Source: Micromonospora sp. LH3U1
Lineage (GTDB): Bacteria; Actinomycetota; Actinomycetes; Mycobacteriales; Micromonosporaceae
Assembly: GCF_028475105.1 (NCBI RefSeq)
Contig: NZ_CP116936.1
Location: 4,587,501 to 4,651,500 of the forward strand
Reading direction: 5' to 3'
DNA length: 64,000 nucleotides
Positions 1 through 9,003 of this stretch are shown here, piece after piece. Each line of letters opens with the position of its first letter. The first letter of the stretch is position 1. The notes beneath the pieces were generated by a model that did no database searches, was not told where the DNA came from, and worked only from the letters and a program-made list of their open reading frames with translations. Both the position numbers and the translations under genes were made by a program.

Positions 1-1208
1 TCCACCGCCTCCCCGATCGCGCTCATCCGGGCCTGTAGGTCGGTCCGGCCCTTGCCGCCGCTCTGCCCGCGCAGGTTGCGGCGCAACGCGGCGAGCTGGC
101 GGGGCTGGGCAAAGTTGTGCCCGGCCGAGTAGGTGTGGGTGACGCCGTTGTCGGTCGCCTCCAGCGGGGTCAGCCGGCTCACCACGCCCAGATATCGGCT
201 GACGTGGTGGACGAGCGCGGCGTACGCCTCGGCCGGTTCCCTGGTGCGGGAGTCCACGGCCCGACTGGGCTGGGCGCCACTCGGTGGCAGGTCGATCCGT
301 GGCTCGGCCTTGCGGACGAGGTCCGGGTCGCCGCAGGCGGGGCACTGCGGCTGGCGTACCAGATGGTGGCTCTCCGTGCTCAGGTCCCGGGTGTCCAGCG
401 CGACCATCCGGCCGGTGAGGCGGGGCGACGTGCCTCGTACGGCGAGCACGGCGAGCTCGGCGGCGAGCAGCCCGGCGGCCATGGTGGCCAGTCCGGGTAG
501 GACCGCGCGGCCGGGCTGCGGCAGCGGACCGGCCAGGTCCTGCCCGTCGAGAAAGGCGTTCACCTGTTCGTTCTCCTGCCAGCGTTGCCGCAGGCAGGCC
601 CAGCAGCCGGTCAGGCCCGGCACCAGGTGCGGGCCGAGGAAGACGACGTTGCCGTGTGGCCGGGCCAGGGTCCACGCGCGGCCGGCGGCCAGGTGGCGGT
701 CGTTGATCAGCGCCAGCCGTGGGTCGAGCATCGACGACGGCAGCACCAGCACCTGGGCGGTGCCCGGATCGGGGTCCGTGGCGTCCGGCCCGACCACTGT
801 CGCGGCGAGCCCGAGGGCGCGCAGCGCGTCGGCGGTCTCGGCCACCCGGGGTGCCCCGAGGTCCACGATGGTGACCGTTCCCCCGGCCATCCACCGCCGC
901 CCGGCCTCGGGCGGGACACCCCGGGCGTCCCAGCCGGCGGCCTCGGCCGGCGAGGTGTGCGCCGGACCGGACACCAGCAGGCCGTGGTCGCGCAACCGGG
1001 CGAGGGCGGCGCCGACGGCGGCGACCGGGTGCCGGGTGGCCAGCCGGGCCACCACGTCGGCCAGCGGCGCCGCGCCGTCGAGCTGGTCGGCCAGGTCCGC
1101 GGCGACCGGGTCGTCGATGAGCAGGCTGCGGGTCTCCCCCAGCACCACGAGCGGACCGTCGGGCAGCCGCACCGGCACGTAGTCCGATCGGAAGCGCGGA
1201 CGCCACAT
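1..1208 (-). CDS. TOMM cyclodehydratase, E1-like plus YcaO fusion (3' end off window)
   Basis: About 402 codons are visible; the C-terminus lies beyond the left edge. The N-terminal part resembles the E1/ThiF-like leader-binding component of azoline synthetases, with two CxxC pairs (CWAC and CPAC) that should form a zinc tetrathiolate. After it comes the start of a YcaO domain: a Tyr-Ser-Ala-Gly-His segment, then SGGKGRTDLQARMSAIGEAV, the nucleotide-binding start of YcaO. The family cyclodehydrates Cys/Ser/Thr of a precursor peptide to azolines. The ATG at 1208 follows a GGGAGGAA ribosome site two bases upstream. The gene lies behind a lipoprotein and a LAL regulator read in the same direction. 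No precursor peptide or dehydrogenase is visible; they may lie to the left. The domain call is firm; the substrate is unknown. Confidence 0.85.
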   Translation of the reverse strand, partial: MWRPRFRSDYVPVRLPDGPLVVLGETRSLLIDDPVAADLADQLDGAAPLADVVARLATRHPVAAVGAALARLRDHGLLVSGPAHTSPAEAAGWDARGVPPEAGRRWMAGGTVTIVDLGAPRVAETADALRALGLAATVVGPDATDPDPGTAQVLVLPSSMLDPRLALINDRHLAAGRAWTLARPHGNVVFLGPHLVPGLTGCWACLRQRWQENEQVNAFLDGQDLAGPLPQPGRAVLPGLATMAAGLLAAELAVLAVRGTSPRLTGRMVALDTRDLSTESHHLVRQPQCPACGDPDLVRKAEPRIDLPPSGAQPSRAVDSRTREPAEAYAALVHHVSRYLGVVSRLTPLEATDNGVTHTYSAGHNFAQPRQLAALRRNLRGQSGGKGRTDLQARMSAIGEAV

Positions 1209-1229
1209 GGTTCCTCCCGAGCCTGGTGG

Positions 1230-1290
1230 CCGGACCGCGGCACCGCCGGCCCCGCCGGTGATCACGGCTACTGCAATCGTCGCGGTCCGG
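1230..1290. repeat. 10-bp inverted repeat in short intergenic gap
   Basis: CCGGACCGCG at 1230-1239 is repeated as its reverse complement CGCGGTCCGG at 1281-1290, with 41 bases between. It sits between the lipoprotein stop and the cyclodehydratase start, so it could be an mRNA stem or an operator. Only the repeat itself is seen. Confidence 0.45.
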
Positions 1291-1345
1291 GGGTCCGATC
1301 CCGAGTGATGCCACCGGTTTCTGCCGTCGGCCGTCTCCGGCCCGG

Positions 1346-2371
1346 TCAGCCGGCGGTGACGGTCAGCGCGGTGTCGTTGAGCCCCAGCACCGATGTGCCG
1401 GTGGTCTGCGCCGGTACGAGCAGCAGGAAGGTCTCCACCCGGGTGACCCGGATCGACTTTCCGCTGATCGCCGTGCGATGACCGGTGGCGATCAGGTCGG
1501 GGCTCTGCGGCACCATCTGGACGGTGGCCGGACCGCCGGGAGCCGGACGCAGCGTGTCGGTGGCGTGGATCGTCAGAAAGGTCAGCGTGCCCGTCGGCAC
1601 CGCGACCGCGCAGTCGGACCACTCCGCGCGGTCCATCGTCCGCTGCACCGCCGCGCCGACACCGGCGAGCTGCTGCCCGTAGACCTCCCAGCCGCCGGCG
1701 AACTGGCCGTCGAGCAGCGGGCTCGACACGACGAGGGAACGGTTGCTCGTCGTGGACCCGATGCTGCGGGCGAACACCTCGGCGGCGAGGGCCCGACGGC
1801 TGGTCTCGTCCAGGGCGGTGCCGCCCTCCGTGGCCGGCCGACCGTCGATGCTCCGGGCGACCACCAGCGAAGGTTGGGTGACCTGAACATTGTGGCTGAG
1901 CTTCCACTGGCCGTCGGCGCCGAGCACGAACTGGCTGACATCGGTGGGGGCCAACTCCGAGCCGGCCAGCCTGAGGGTGGCCGTGGCGAGGAGGCAGGCC
2001 GGGTCGCCGGGAGGCACCGCGAAGACCGGGTTGATGTGCTGGAACGACGGTTGCGGACGCTGGTTGTAGGCGGCCCGGCGGGCTGCGGCGATGCTGAGGT
2101 CCAGCGAGGGCGATACCTCCTGGGCCCGCAGCGCCTCGACGTCACCGGCCACCGAGGCTGCCGAGTCGGCCTGGTCGAAGGCGGTGAGCACCAGCGCGGC
2201 CCGGTCCCGACCGAAAGTGGCCGAACCGTGGGGCGCCGGGGTGGCCGCGTCCACCGGCTCGCCACCACAACCGGTCAGCGCGAGCAGCGCCACCGCGGCG
2301 GCGGCGAACGGCATCGCCGGCACCGGCGCGGCGAGGCTACGCGGGCTCCTGACGGATCTTTTGCCCAGCAT
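1346..2371 (-). CDS. Putative secreted lipoprotein
   Basis: A 341-aa protein with a basic N-terminus, a hydrophobic stretch and a lipobox (LLALTGC, Cys at about residue 36), so it should be lipid-anchored outside the membrane. The ATG at 2371 is preceded by GGAGGACGAG; an ORF running further upstream to 2539 has no such site and would overlap the regulator. The mature part is Ala/Thr-rich with no domain I can name. It lies between the LAL regulator and the TOMM cyclodehydratase, all leftward, so it may be co-transcribed; a role in export, immunity or sensing for that locus is only a guess. Confidence 0.7.
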   Translation of the reverse strand: MLGKRSVRSPRSLAAPVPAMPFAAAAVALLALTGCGGEPVDAATPAPHGSATFGRDRAALVLTAFDQADSAASVAGDVEALRAQEVSPSLDLSIAAARRAAYNQRPQPSFQHINPVFAVPPGDPACLLATATLRLAGSELAPTDVSQFVLGADGQWKLSHNVQVTQPSLVVARSIDGRPATEGGTALDETSRRALAAEVFARSIGSTTSNRSLVVSSPLLDGQFAGGWEVYGQQLAGVGAAVQRTMDRAEWSDCAVAVPTGTLTFLTIHATDTLRPAPGGPATVQMVPQSPDLIATGHRTAISGKSIRVTRVETFLLLVPAQTTGTSVLGLNDTALTVTAG

Positions 2372-2522
2372 CTCGTCCTCCATCCACCACCGGTCCACGG
2401 GAATCGCGCCCGATGCAGTCGAGTATGTGAGCGGCTGGCGGGCCAGGCCGGTGGCGGAGCGGCCTCGTGCTGCCCGGCCTGTCGGCGTTGCACCGAACGA
2501 CGTCATCCGGCCTGGATGACGG

Positions 2523-5405
2523 TCACCGATCGGTGTCATCGAGCCGAGCGACCCAGGCGACCAGACCCGACCGGGAAGCGACGCCCGCCTTTCGGTAGAT
2601 GCGGGTCAGGTGCGCCTCCACGGTGCGGGGGCTGATGTTCAGCTGCCGCCCGATCAGTCGACTGGTGGCCCCGGTAGCCGCCAGCCGCGCGATGTGCCAT
2701 TCCCGGTCGGTCAGGGCGGCGACCTCGCGCGGGCCGATTGGACGGGCCAATCGCAGGCCGACCCGTTCCGTCCCGCACCACCCGGCCAGTTCCAGCGCCC
2801 GGCGGCGGGCCCGCGCCGCCGGGCCGGCCTGCTCCGCGGCTTCGGCCGCCCGGGCCAGGGAGGCCAGCGCAAGGCTGCGCCGTAGCACCATCCCGCCGGC
2901 GCGGAACAGGTCAGCCGCGTTCTCCAGGTGCAGCAGCGCCGCCGGGACGTCGCCGCGGGCGAGCAGCACCTCGCCGTACGCCGACTCGGCGAAGCCCCGC
3001 TGCCCGGGTAGACCGATCCGATCCGCCGCGGCCAGTGCCAACCGCGCCTGCCGCTCGGCGTCGGCCACCTCACCCGCGGCGAGCGCGGCGGCGCAGAGCA
3101 GCTCGTACCACATCGGACGAAAGGTGCTCTGGAAGCGGCTCAGGCCGCTGTCGCCCCCGGCTGAGCGCACCAGTTCGGTACAGGTCGCCGGATCACCGGA
3201 CAGCAGCGCTGCGGTCGCCAGCGCGGTCGCGGCGGTGCGACCGCACCACGTGGCGAGGTCGGTGGCGATTCCGACGGCGCTGCGGGCCAGCGCCACCGCC
3301 CGGTCGTCGTCCCGGGGGCCGCCACGCCACGCCGTCGCCTCCGCCTCGAACGCCAGGGCGAAGCTCAGCAGGTGGCGACTGCCGATGCGCCGGGCGATGA
3401 TGCCCGCCTCGGTGGCCAACCCGATGGCTGTGGTCAGCTGGCCGCCGTGGTAGGCCACCTGACCGCGTGCGAGCAGCAGCTGGCACAACCCGTCGTCGCG
3501 GTGCGCGGCGCGGACGAGCGTCAGCCCTCGGTCGAGGTGCCGCACCGCGTCGGCCTGCCGTTCGAGGTACAACTCGCTCAGGCCGAGCGCGGTGAGACAG
3601 TCGGGGTGGTCCCGCACATCCCGGTCCGGCAACGAGTCGACGATCCGGGCGCCGGCATCGAGCAGGCCCCGGGCGTCGTCGAGCGCGCCGTCGTGCGCGG
3701 CGGCCAGGCTTCGGACGGCCAGCAGGCCGGCCCGGTCCGCGCCGGAGCCGTCGAGATCTCCGGTCGGAGCGTCGGGCAGGGCGGCCACGGGGCGGCCGGC
3801 CAGGATGCCGGCGACGCCGATCTCGGTGGCGAGCTGGTAGCCGCTGGTGGGTCCGGCGCCGGCCGGCAGGGCGGCCAACTCGCGGCGGCTGATCTCGGCC
3901 GCCTCCGCGTAGTTGCCGAGCAGGCGTTCCACGCGCGCCCAGAGAGCCACCGCCTGGGCCCGTTGTCCCTTCGGGTCAGCGGGGAACAGCGGCACGATCT
4001 CCTGGAGCAGGGCCCTGCTTTCGGCCAGGTCGCCCGCCTCCCCGATGATCCGGGCCAGCGCGAGCGACACGTCTCGGCGACGCTGCGTCGAACCGGCCGT
4101 CGGCCGCAGCGCCCGCAGCGCCAGCCGCAGCCAGCGGATGGCCAGGTCCGGTGTCTCACGCCGGCTCTCCTGAGCGGCCCGGCAGAGCACGTCGACGCAG
4201 CGGTCGACCCAGCCGCCGTTCGGCAGGGCGAGCAGGCGCTCCGCGTAACGGGCCCGGTCGGCGGGTGGCGCGCCCAGATCGACCAGCGCGGTGAGCGCTC
4301 GCGCACACGCCTCCACCTGCCACGCCGGGTCGGTGTCCTGGGCGACCGCCATCCGCAGCAGCGGGTGCCGGAAGGCGAACCGTCCAGTGCCGGGGACGCG
4401 GCGGATCAGGTCGAGCCGGGCCAACCGCCAGCTGGCCTCGACCGCCAGTGTCGTCGGGACCTGCACGACGTCGGCGAGCAGGTCCGCGGCGAAGGGCGCA
4501 TCGACGATCGCCCCGGCCCGCAGGCAGGCCAGCTCGACCGACGGCAGGTCCGTCCACTCGCGGCGCAGCACGGCCACCGCCGCATCAGACAGCCGGGTGC
4601 TCTGTGCTGCACGGATCTCCTCGGCGCTGTTCGAGGTGGGGTCGCCCGGCAGTGCCGCCAGGTAACCGGGGTTGCCGCCGGTCAGGTCGTACCGGGCGCG
4701 CAACTCCACCTGGTCGACGTGGGGGTGCAGAAGCGCGACCTCAGCGATGCTGAGAGGGCTGAGGTCGATCCGATCGTGTGAAGTCGGTTCTGCATCGGCG
4801 TGTTGTTCGTCGGGATCTGGTGGACCGAACGGCATCGGGGTCGCCATCTGCCGCGGGCGGTAGACGAGCACGAGCAGCAGCGGGGCGGGCACCGGATACC
4901 GCAGGAGGTGGGCGATCAGACCGGTGGAGGAGGCATCCGCCCAGTGCAGGTCGTCGAGGACCAGCACCAGACCGTCCCGGGCCGCCAGGCCGATCAGCCG
5001 GCGGGCCAACTGGTAGGTCCGGAACCGCCGGGCGTCCGACGCCCGCGCCGGCGCCGGTGGCACCGCGGCGGCGGATTCCGCCCAGGTCTCCCCGGTCGAC
5101 CGCCCGGCACGCAGCCCACGTCGGAGTGGCTGCCCCTCCGTGAAGGCGTGTCGAAACACATGGAAGGGGACTCCTCGCTCATCCGGGGCGCAGGTCCCGA
5201 CGGCCCAGGGGACGGTGGGGGCGCACCGCTCCAGGGCCTCGCGGACGAACCGGGTCTTGCCGATGCCCGGCTCCCCGACCACCTCGCAAACCATTTGCCG
5301 GCCACGGCCCAGCACGGTGGCCTGGGCTCTCCCGATACGCGCCAACTGTGGTCGCCGCCCGACGAAGCGCGGGCTCGTTGACGCACTTTCCAGCCCAGGT
5401 GTCAT
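2523..5405 (-). CDS. LAL-family LuxR transcriptional regulator
   Basis: About 960 aa, the usual size of large ATP-binding LuxR regulators. Near the N-terminus are an FVGRRPQL motif, Walker A GEPGIGKT and Walker B LVLDDLHWAD, then a long helical repeat-like middle, and at the C-terminus a LuxR helix-turn-helix (LTDREWHIARL through SPRTVEAHLTRIYRKAG). Such proteins use ATP-dependent switching to activate pathway genes. The frame is open to a TTG at 5438, but the promoter seen at 5453-5480 would leave that start almost no leader; ATG 5405 with an upstream GGAAGG is preferred, without certainty. It heads a leftward run with the lipoprotein and the TOMM cyclodehydratase and is the likely activator of that locus (inference). 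Confidence 0.88.
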   Translation of the reverse strand: MTPGLESASTSPRFVGRRPQLARIGRAQATVLGRGRQMVCEVVGEPGIGKTRFVREALERCAPTVPWAVGTCAPDERGVPFHVFRHAFTEGQPLRRGLRAGRSTGETWAESAAAVPPAPARASDARRFRTYQLARRLIGLAARDGLVLVLDDLHWADASSTGLIAHLLRYPVPAPLLLVLVYRPRQMATPMPFGPPDPDEQHADAEPTSHDRIDLSPLSIAEVALLHPHVDQVELRARYDLTGGNPGYLAALPGDPTSNSAEEIRAAQSTRLSDAAVAVLRREWTDLPSVELACLRAGAIVDAPFAADLLADVVQVPTTLAVEASWRLARLDLIRRVPGTGRFAFRHPLLRMAVAQDTDPAWQVEACARALTALVDLGAPPADRARYAERLLALPNGGWVDRCVDVLCRAAQESRRETPDLAIRWLRLALRALRPTAGSTQRRRDVSLALARIIGEAGDLAESRALLQEIVPLFPADPKGQRAQAVALWARVERLLGNYAEAAEISRRELAALPAGAGPTSGYQLATEIGVAGILAGRPVAALPDAPTGDLDGSGADRAGLLAVRSLAAAHDGALDDARGLLDAGARIVDSLPDRDVRDHPDCLTALGLSELYLERQADAVRHLDRGLTLVRAAHRDDGLCQLLLARGQVAYHGGQLTTAIGLATEAGIIARRIGSRHLLSFALAFEAEATAWRGGPRDDDRAVALARSAVGIATDLATWCGRTAATALATAALLSGDPATCTELVRSAGGDSGLSRFQSTFRPMWYELLCAAALAAGEVADAERQARLALAAADRIGLPGQRGFAESAYGEVLLARGDVPAALLHLENAADLFRAGGMVLRRSLALASLARAAEAAEQAGPAARARRRALELAGWCGTERVGLRLARPIGPREVAALTDREWHIARLAATGATSRLIGRQLNISPRTVEAHLTRIYRKAGVASRSGLVAWVARLDDTDR

Positions 5406-5452
5406 CACGCAGACCAGACGCCTTCCGACACACTCCAAGGGGAATTGATCGC

Positions 5453-5480
5453 ACTATACCGGAGCACTGCCGAATGTCGA
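5453..5480 (-). promoter_or_regulatory. Sigma70-type promoter for the LAL regulator
   Basis: Reading leftward, TCGACA (5480-5475) and TATAGT (5458-5453) are separated by 16 bases, each one mismatch from the vegetative consensus. Transcription would start near 5446, just upstream of the regulator. Confidence 0.5.
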
Positions 5481-6093
5481 AGATACCGACGCGACCAGCT
5501 CTTATTCACCAGGCGGCGTCGGGACGCAGGTTCTTTCCGACATCGCGCCACAACCCGCAGAAATGGACGGGTCACCAGAAGGTTGGAACGATATCCCTGA
5601 AACCCAATAAATCACCCATCACCTACCGCACCAACGCATCCGACTACCAGGTCGAGGCCACCGCAGGACTTCTGAACCGTTCCAGCTGGACACCCGGAAA
5701 AACATTGGGGGCCGCGCCCGATCTGACATCGCCACGATCATGACCGCCTATACCGAACCACCCGAAGCGGTCATATTTCTACCTCGCCTTCGACCTTGAC
5801 GCTCAGAGCTCGTGCCGCCCGCGAGGGTGTCGACAGCGACAAATGACTGGGACCTGGCCCACCACAATTGGCAATCGCGACAAAAAGCAGTGCCAGGCGG
5901 TGGATTGCACGAAGAGTCGGACCCGCCTATTCTTCGACGGCGACTTTACGCCGTGCGTCATTCACCAGAGCCCTGGCAGCAAGAGTCTTCTCACCCTGTT
6001 CGGGGCGGAACACCCACTCGGAGGAATAGCGGCTACCCTCCACCGTCCGAGCGCGAGAAACACAGAGGTTTGGCCTGTCCAGTGCAACGCAGG
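5481..6093. other. Non-coding gap, AT-richer than surroundings
   Basis: About 610 bases between the LAL promoter and the TetR stop. GC is visibly lower than in the neighbouring genes. Short ORFs exist on both strands, but none has a ribosome site, typical codon bias or a recognisable motif. I see no gene, RNA or clear repeat here. Confidence 0.5.
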
Positions 6094-6759
6094 TCAGCGG
6101 CGGGGTAGGACGCCCAGGAGGGTTGCGGTCAGGGCCAGCTTCAAGTAGTCCTTCAGCTCCAAGTGGAAGCGGGCCAGGTCGGGCTCGGCCTGGTAGGCCG
6201 CCTGCAGACTGGGTGGGGGTGTGCTGTACGCCGACAGCGCGCCGGCCATGACCATGGTTTGCAGGCTGAACAGTGTTGCGTTCTCGCCCAGCTCCGGCAG
6301 GTACTTCTGGATCAGGGCGGTCATGGTTGTCAGGCGGTCCAGGGAGGCGCGCTTGTAGCGTGTCACGACCTCGACGGAGACGTTGTGTTCCAGGACGCTG
6401 CCCTGCGCGCCGAAGAGGTCGCACAGCACCACCCGGTCGGAGAGTGAGCGGCTGAGGATCTCGGCCACCGCCGCCGCCCGCTCGGCCATGGGCAGATTTT
6501 CGTCGACGCCGGCGGCCAACTCGCCTGCCAGTTCCGTCAACCACTCCTGCAGGAAGTGGTCCAGCAGTTCCAGCAGCACCGCCTCGCGAGACTCGAAGTA
6601 GCGCAGCACGTTCGGCTTCGCCAGGCCTACCCGGCGGCTGAGCTCGTTCAGGGTGACCGCGGCCACAGGCATCTCGTCGAGCATCGCCGACGCGACGTCG
6701 AGGATCGCCCGTCGGCGGATCTCCCGCTGCTCTTCGGTTCGCGCCCGCTGGAAAGTCAC
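6094..6759 (-). CDS. TetR/AcrR family regulator
   Basis: 221 aa. The N-terminal 60 residues form a TetR helix-turn-helix (AILDVASAMLDEM, then LNELSRRVGLAKPNVLRYF), followed by a variable ligand-binding helical domain. It starts with GTG and is divergent from an SDR gene across 109 bases that contain a 9-bp perfect inverted repeat, the probable operator. By family it should repress itself and the SDR and release DNA on binding a small molecule. The ligand is unknown. Confidence 0.9.
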   Translation of the reverse strand: MTFQRARTEEQREIRRRAILDVASAMLDEMPVAAVTLNELSRRVGLAKPNVLRYFESREAVLLELLDHFLQEWLTELAGELAAGVDENLPMAERAAAVAEILSRSLSDRVVLCDLFGAQGSVLEHNVSVEVVTRYKRASLDRLTTMTALIQKYLPELGENATLFSLQTMVMAGALSAYSTPPPSLQAAYQAEPDLARFHLELKDYLKLALTATLLGVLPRR

Positions 6760-6785
6760 GTTCGCCAGCCTAACTTAGGTACCTG

Positions 6786-6849
6786 CGGTACGTTGACAAC
6801 GTACCGAAAGTACTTTAACGTCGTCGGCACAAGATACCTTCGGTACGTT
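6786..6849. promoter_or_regulatory. TetR operator: palindrome plus repeated half-site
   Basis: CGGTACGTT (6786-6794), GAC, AACGTACCG (6798-6806) is a perfect inverted repeat. The half-site CGGTACGTT recurs at 6841-6849, just before the SDR ribosome site. The position between divergent TetR and SDR genes makes this the likely operator. Confidence 0.8.
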
Positions 6850-6868
6850 AGCTAGTAGGGAGCCTGAC

Positions 6869-7816
6869 ATGAGCGAGAAGTGGACGACGGCGAACATTCC
6901 GGACCAGCACGGGCGGGTGGCCGTGGTGACCGGGGCCAACACCGGCCTGGGGTACGAGACCGCCAAGGCGCTCGCCGAGCGCGGGGCGTCCGTGGTGCTC
7001 GCCGTACGCAACGTCGAAAAGGGCGAGCGGGCCGCGGCCCGCATGACCGGCGACGTGACCGTCCAGGCGCTGGACCTGACCTCGCTCGACTCCGTCCGGA
7101 CCGCGGCGGCGGCGCTGCGGTCCCGGCTCGACCGGATCGACCTGCTGATCAACAACGCCGGCGTGATGTACACCCCGAAGCAGACCACCCGGGACGGCTT
7201 CGAGATGCAGTTCGGCACCAACCACCTCGGCCACTTCGCGCTCACCGGGCTGCTGCTGGACCTGATGCTGCCGGTGCCCGGCTCACGCGTGGTGACGGTC
7301 AGCAGCACCGGCCACCGCATCCGGGCCGCGATCCACTTCGACGACCTGCAGTGGGAGCGGTCGTACAGCCGGGCCGCCGCCTATGGCCAGTCCAAGCTGG
7401 CCAACCTGATGTTCACGTACGAGCTGCAGCGCCGGCTCGCCACGCACGGCACCACCGTAGCGTTGGCCGCGCATCCCGGCATGTCCAGTACCGAGCTCGC
7501 CCGCAACACCCCCGCGGCCCTCCGGCTTCCGCTCACCTGGCTCGCGCCGCTGATCACCCAGACGCCGGCGATGGGCGCGCTGCCGACCCTGCGCGCCGCC
7601 ACCGACCCCGCCGCGCTCGGCGGCCAGTACTACGGTCCCGGCGGACGCAACGAGGTCAAGGGCCACCCCCGGCTGGTCACCTCCAGCCCGGATTCCTACG
7701 AGGTAGCCGTCCAGCAGCGGCTGTGGGCCGTCTCCGAGGACCTCACCGGCGTGAAGTTCCCCGTCGTTCGGTCCAAGCAGAACTCGTTTCCCTCCGGATC
7801 GGGCATCACGTTGTAG
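6869..7816 (+). CDS. Short-chain dehydrogenase/reductase
   Basis: 315 aa with the classical SDR signature: TGANTGLG cofactor motif near residue 21, NNAG near 91, catalytic YxxxK as YGQSK near 170, preceded by an active-site Ser (VTVSSTGHR). The pattern is that of retinol-dehydrogenase-like NADP enzymes of actinobacteria; the substrate is not predictable. The start follows TAGGGAG. It is divergent from the TetR gene and should be under its control. The last 16 or so residues run into the antisense of a decayed VOC gene, so the native end was probably at LTGVKF and the tail is acquired. Confidence 0.88.
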   Translation: MSEKWTTANIPDQHGRVAVVTGANTGLGYETAKALAERGASVVLAVRNVEKGERAAARMTGDVTVQALDLTSLDSVRTAAAALRSRLDRIDLLINNAGVMYTPKQTTRDGFEMQFGTNHLGHFALTGLLLDLMLPVPGSRVVTVSSTGHRIRAAIHFDDLQWERSYSRAAAYGQSKLANLMFTYELQRRLATHGTTVALAAHPGMSSTELARNTPAALRLPLTWLAPLITQTPAMGALPTLRAATDPAALGGQYYGPGGRNEVKGHPRLVTSSPDSYEVAVQQRLWAVSEDLTGVKFPVVRSKQNSFPSGSGITL

Positions 7817-7930
7817 CCCGCGCTGGTAGGAGGCGCCGGCTCGTCGCGGCGCAAGCGGGTGGCGGTGTTGTGCGTCCCGCAAGAACTGCGAGAGCGCCTT
7901 CGGATCGTGGGCGTCGAAGGTAGACCCAGG
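7765..7930 (-). pseudogene. VOC (glyoxalase-like) gene remnant
   Basis: On the minus strand, TFDAHDPKALSQFL (near 7920-7880) matches the usual N-terminal segment of actinobacterial VOC proteins and, in another frame, GYNVMPDPEGNEFCLD (near 7820-7765) matches their usual C-terminal segment. The roughly 80 residues normally between are missing and the frame is shifted. The remnant overlaps the 3' end of the SDR gene. The motif match is from memory of the family; the order and frames are seen in the sequence. Confidence 0.65.
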
Positions 7931-8033
7931 GCAGGTGCTCGCCGACTCCCGCTACCCTCGCCCCGCCCATCGCGGGACCGGGCTGCGCCTCGGGCCGCCA
8001 TGTCAAGACGGCTTTGACGCGTAGTGTTTCGGT

Positions 8034-8897
8034 ATGGCACAACGACTCGTCAGCGTATGGCAACCGTTCTTCCTTGGTAGCGAGAGTCAGAGCGCGGCCA
8101 TCGATGCGGCGACCGAGTTGGAGGAGCTCGGCTATGCACGGCTCTGGTTCTCGGGCGGTTTCGAGGAGAACGTCGCCCCACGCTTCCGGGAGATCCTGGA
8201 CGGGACCAAGCGCATCGGGGTTGCGTCGGGGATTGTGAGCATCTGGCACTCGTCGCCCCCCGAGGTGGCGGCGTTCGCCCAGGACGCGGAGCGGGCCCAT
8301 CCCGGCCGGTTCCTGCTCGGTCTCGGCGCCAGCCACGCGGTGCTGTTGGAAGGCAGCGGCACGACCTACCGCAAGCCGTATTCGAAGATGGTGGAGTACC
8401 TCGACGGTCTCGACGCGGCCGGGCTCCCGCCCGAGCGGCGGATCCTGGCCGCACTCGGCCCGCGGATGCTCGAGCTCTCCCGCGACCGTTCAGCCGGGGC
8501 GCACCCGTACTTCGTCCCTGCCGAGCACACCGCCGAGGCCCGGGCGGCACTTGGGCCTGACCGGCTGCTCGCTCCCGAGGTCGCGGTGGTCCTCGAAGCA
8601 GACGCCACCACCGCCCGCGTCACGGCCCGGCAGTACACGAGCGGATACCTCGCACTACCGAACTACACCAACAACCTGCGGCGATTCGGCTGGACCGACG
8701 AGGACTTCGCTGGAGGCGGCAGCGACCGCCTCGTCGACGCCCTGATCCCCTGGGGCACGGCCGAAGAGGTCGCGGCCGGGCTGGAGAAGCACTACCAGGC
8801 CGGCGCGGACGAGGTAGCGGTCCAGGTACTCAACGGCGGCGACGCCACGACATTCCCCGCCGACGCGTTCCGCGCTCTCGCCGCGGTCTTGACCTGA
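8034..8897 (+). CDS. F420-dependent LLM-class oxidoreductase
   Basis: 287 aa, shorter than typical 330-350-aa luciferase-like proteins but matching a compact actinobacterial group of LLM oxidoreductases predicted to use coenzyme F420. Features seen: the N-terminal ATELEELGYARLWFSGG strand-helix, GIVSIWHSSP, and HPGRFLLGLGASH, the usual cofactor-side loop. These enzymes carry out hydride transfers on unknown substrates. No clear ribosome site precedes the ATG, so the start is less certain than the family. It is a single gene, convergent with the MFS unit across a hairpin. Confidence 0.82.
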   Translation: MAQRLVSVWQPFFLGSESQSAAIDAATELEELGYARLWFSGGFEENVAPRFREILDGTKRIGVASGIVSIWHSSPPEVAAFAQDAERAHPGRFLLGLGASHAVLLEGSGTTYRKPYSKMVEYLDGLDAAGLPPERRILAALGPRMLELSRDRSAGAHPYFVPAEHTAEARAALGPDRLLAPEVAVVLEADATTARVTARQYTSGYLALPNYTNNLRRFGWTDEDFAGGGSDRLVDALIPWGTAEEVAAGLEKHYQAGADEVAVQVLNGGDATTFPADAFRALAAVLT

Positions 8898-8908
8898 CCT
8901 TTCTTGAA

Positions 8909-8934
8909 GGCCCGCGTCCGCGGCGGCGCGGGCC
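8909..8934. terminator. Hairpin between convergent genes
   Basis: GGCCCGCG (8909-8916) pairs with CGCGGGCC (8927-8934) around a 10-base loop, in the gap between the LLM gene and the convergent MFS gene. It has no T-tract, as is common in actinobacteria, and could serve both directions. Confidence 0.5.
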
Positions 8935-9003
8935 GTCGGCCTTACCAGCCTGCCCTGCGTCGCGGCGTGCCGCCTCAGCCACCCTGGCCTGATGGCGCGA
9001 ACG

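Noticed and set aside
117..1481. Plus-strand ORFs of 127-349 aa over the first gene
   Set aside because: They are Arg/Ser/Gly-rich shadows; the minus-strand frame carries the YcaO and zinc motifs.
5812..6148. Two overlapping plus-strand ORFs of about 100 aa in the AT-richer gap
   Set aside because: No ribosome site, poor codon bias and no recognisable motif.
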